The notes beneath the pieces were generated by a model that saw only the letters and a program-made list of their open reading frames with translations, did no database searches and was not told the origin of the DNA. From positions 1 through 5,990 of the forward strand of contig JAUWRZ010000147.1 in the NCBI GenBank assembly GCA_030610325.1: 5,990 nucleotides of DNA. Direction: 5' to 3'. Of this stretch, positions 5,448 through 5,990 are shown piece after piece. Numbering within the stretch: position 1 is the first letter of the stretch; each line of letters opens with the position of its first letter. The position numbers and the translations under genes are program-made. The DNA is from Sulfurimonadaceae bacterium (GTDB lineage: Bacteria > Campylobacterota > Campylobacteria > Campylobacterales > Sulfurimonadaceae).

Positions 5448-5927
5448 TCACGCCACTATCTCGATAGCACCCGTCGGACATCTGCCTACGCAAAAACCAC
5501 AGGCAGTACACTTCTCAGCACTGATCTCAGGGCGAAAAAGACCCTCGAATATGATAGCATCATCCAGGCATGGCTCTTTACAGGAGAAACACATCACGTT
5601 CTCCCAACTCATACATTTTGTAGCATTGATCTTTATCCTGGCTTCGATAAAGATCGTCTTATCACTCAACACACCTGGTTCACAGGCTTCAAGACAAGCC
5701 TCACAGTCCGTACATCCACTTGAGGAAAAATCAAGATACGGAGTCTTATCATCGCCAAACTTGATGATCTCTTCTTCGCACATAGTGCCACACATTCCAG
5801 CGCACTGGGGACACTCTGTGCCAAAAAGAGTGCTCTCTTTGGCATAGGGAGGCCGTATAACGGTCTCCTTATTGGTCACTTTGGCACCTATGGCACCAAA
5901 AAAACCGCGACGACTAAGTTCGCTCAA
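5448..5927 (-). CDS. napF: Ferredoxin-type protein NapF
   Basis: NapF is a cytoplasmic iron-sulfur protein that interacts with NapA and is thought to help load its cluster before export. The 159-residue product opens with the conserved SRRGFFGAIGA. It carries 16 cysteines in four groups: CPQCAGMCGTMC (C39-C50), CTDCEACLEAC (C72-C82), CMSWENVMCFSCKEPC (C105-C120, spacing CX7CX2CX3C) and CTACGFCVGRCP (C140-C150), so up to four [4Fe-4S] clusters are possible. The twin arginine is not followed by a long hydrophobic stretch, in keeping with a cytoplasmic protein. The start must be TTG at 5927-5925, because the next in-frame Met is residue 45, inside the first cluster. The upstream stop TAA directly abuts it (TAATTG), so translation is probably coupled. 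napL follows after about 33 nt. Confidence 0.92.
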   Translation of the reverse strand: MSELSRRGFFGAIGAKVTNKETVIRPPYAKESTLFGTECPQCAGMCGTMCEEEIIKFGDDKTPYLDFSSSGCTDCEACLEACEPGVLSDKTIFIEARIKINATKCMSWENVMCFSCKEPCLDDAIIFEGLFRPEISAEKCTACGFCVGRCPTGAIEIVA

Positions 5928-5990
5928 TTACTCGACACCTGCATTTATGGTATCTAGTAGACTTGAACCACTTTTCATCTCATCACTCTG
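5928..5990 (-). CDS. C-terminal 20 codons of the gene upstream of napF, probably napB
   Basis: The frame from the window edge to TAA at 5930-5928 is open and reads QSDEMKSGSSLLDTINAGVE. It abuts the napF TTG start without a gap, as expected in an operon. By the Campylobacterota order napAGHBFLD it should be the end of napB, the periplasmic dihaem cytochrome c subunit of nitrate reductase. The 20 residues show no haem motif and cannot prove this, so no symbol is given. Confidence 0.55.
   Translation of the reverse strand, partial: QSDEMKSGSSLLDTINAGVE

Noticed and set aside
5886..5927. NapF N-terminal SRRGFFG as a Tat export signal
   Set aside because: No sustained hydrophobic stretch or cleavage site follows the arginines, and NapF is known as a cytoplasmic protein.

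Overview
The window looks like chromosomal DNA from a Campylobacterota (epsilonproteobacterial) bacterium, perhaps a free-living relative of Sulfurovum or Sulfurimonas. The case rests on the gene order napF-napL-napD (the tail of the napAGHBFLD arrangement typical of that group), on napL itself, and on moaA lying next to queE. Every gene I can support is on the minus strand, so transcription runs from high to low coordinates.

Region 1 (5990 down to 4089) is the 3' end of a periplasmic nitrate reductase (nap) operon. It holds the last 20 codons of an upstream gene (probably napB), then napF (a ferredoxin-like maturation protein with four iron-sulfur motifs, TTG start directly abutting the upstream stop), napL (exported beta-propeller-like protein) and napD (NapA signal-peptide chaperone). 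Region 2 (4088 to 2472) is a 307-base spacer, a monocistronic outer-membrane porin gene and its probable terminator. The spacer carries a striking hairpin in the porin leader: an 18-bp perfect inverted repeat plus a 4-bp inner stem.

Region 3 (2471 to 1) is a probable operon moaA - antitoxin - toxin - queE. moaA makes the first molybdopterin intermediate, needed for the molybdenum cofactor of NapA. queE makes a 7-deazaguanine precursor of queuosine. A RelE/ParE-type toxin-antitoxin pair sits between these two radical-SAM genes, with 31 nt after moaA, a 17-nt antitoxin/toxin overlap and an ATGA overlap from toxin into queE. The moaA upstream region has two consensus TATAAT boxes and two abutting FNR/CRP-like 14-mers whose centres fall at about -61.5 and -41.5 from the start sites those boxes predict. 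This fits low-oxygen or nitrate control of cofactor synthesis alongside Nap.

I do not see a wholly new large system. The most unusual items are the toxin-antitoxin pair embedded and translationally coupled inside a metabolic operon, a possible six-codon leader ORF in front of the antitoxin, the tandem FNR-like promoter of moaA, the long hairpin before the porin, and the non-canonical cysteine spacing in QueE. No tRNA, rRNA, CRISPR array, transposase or insertion sequence was seen.
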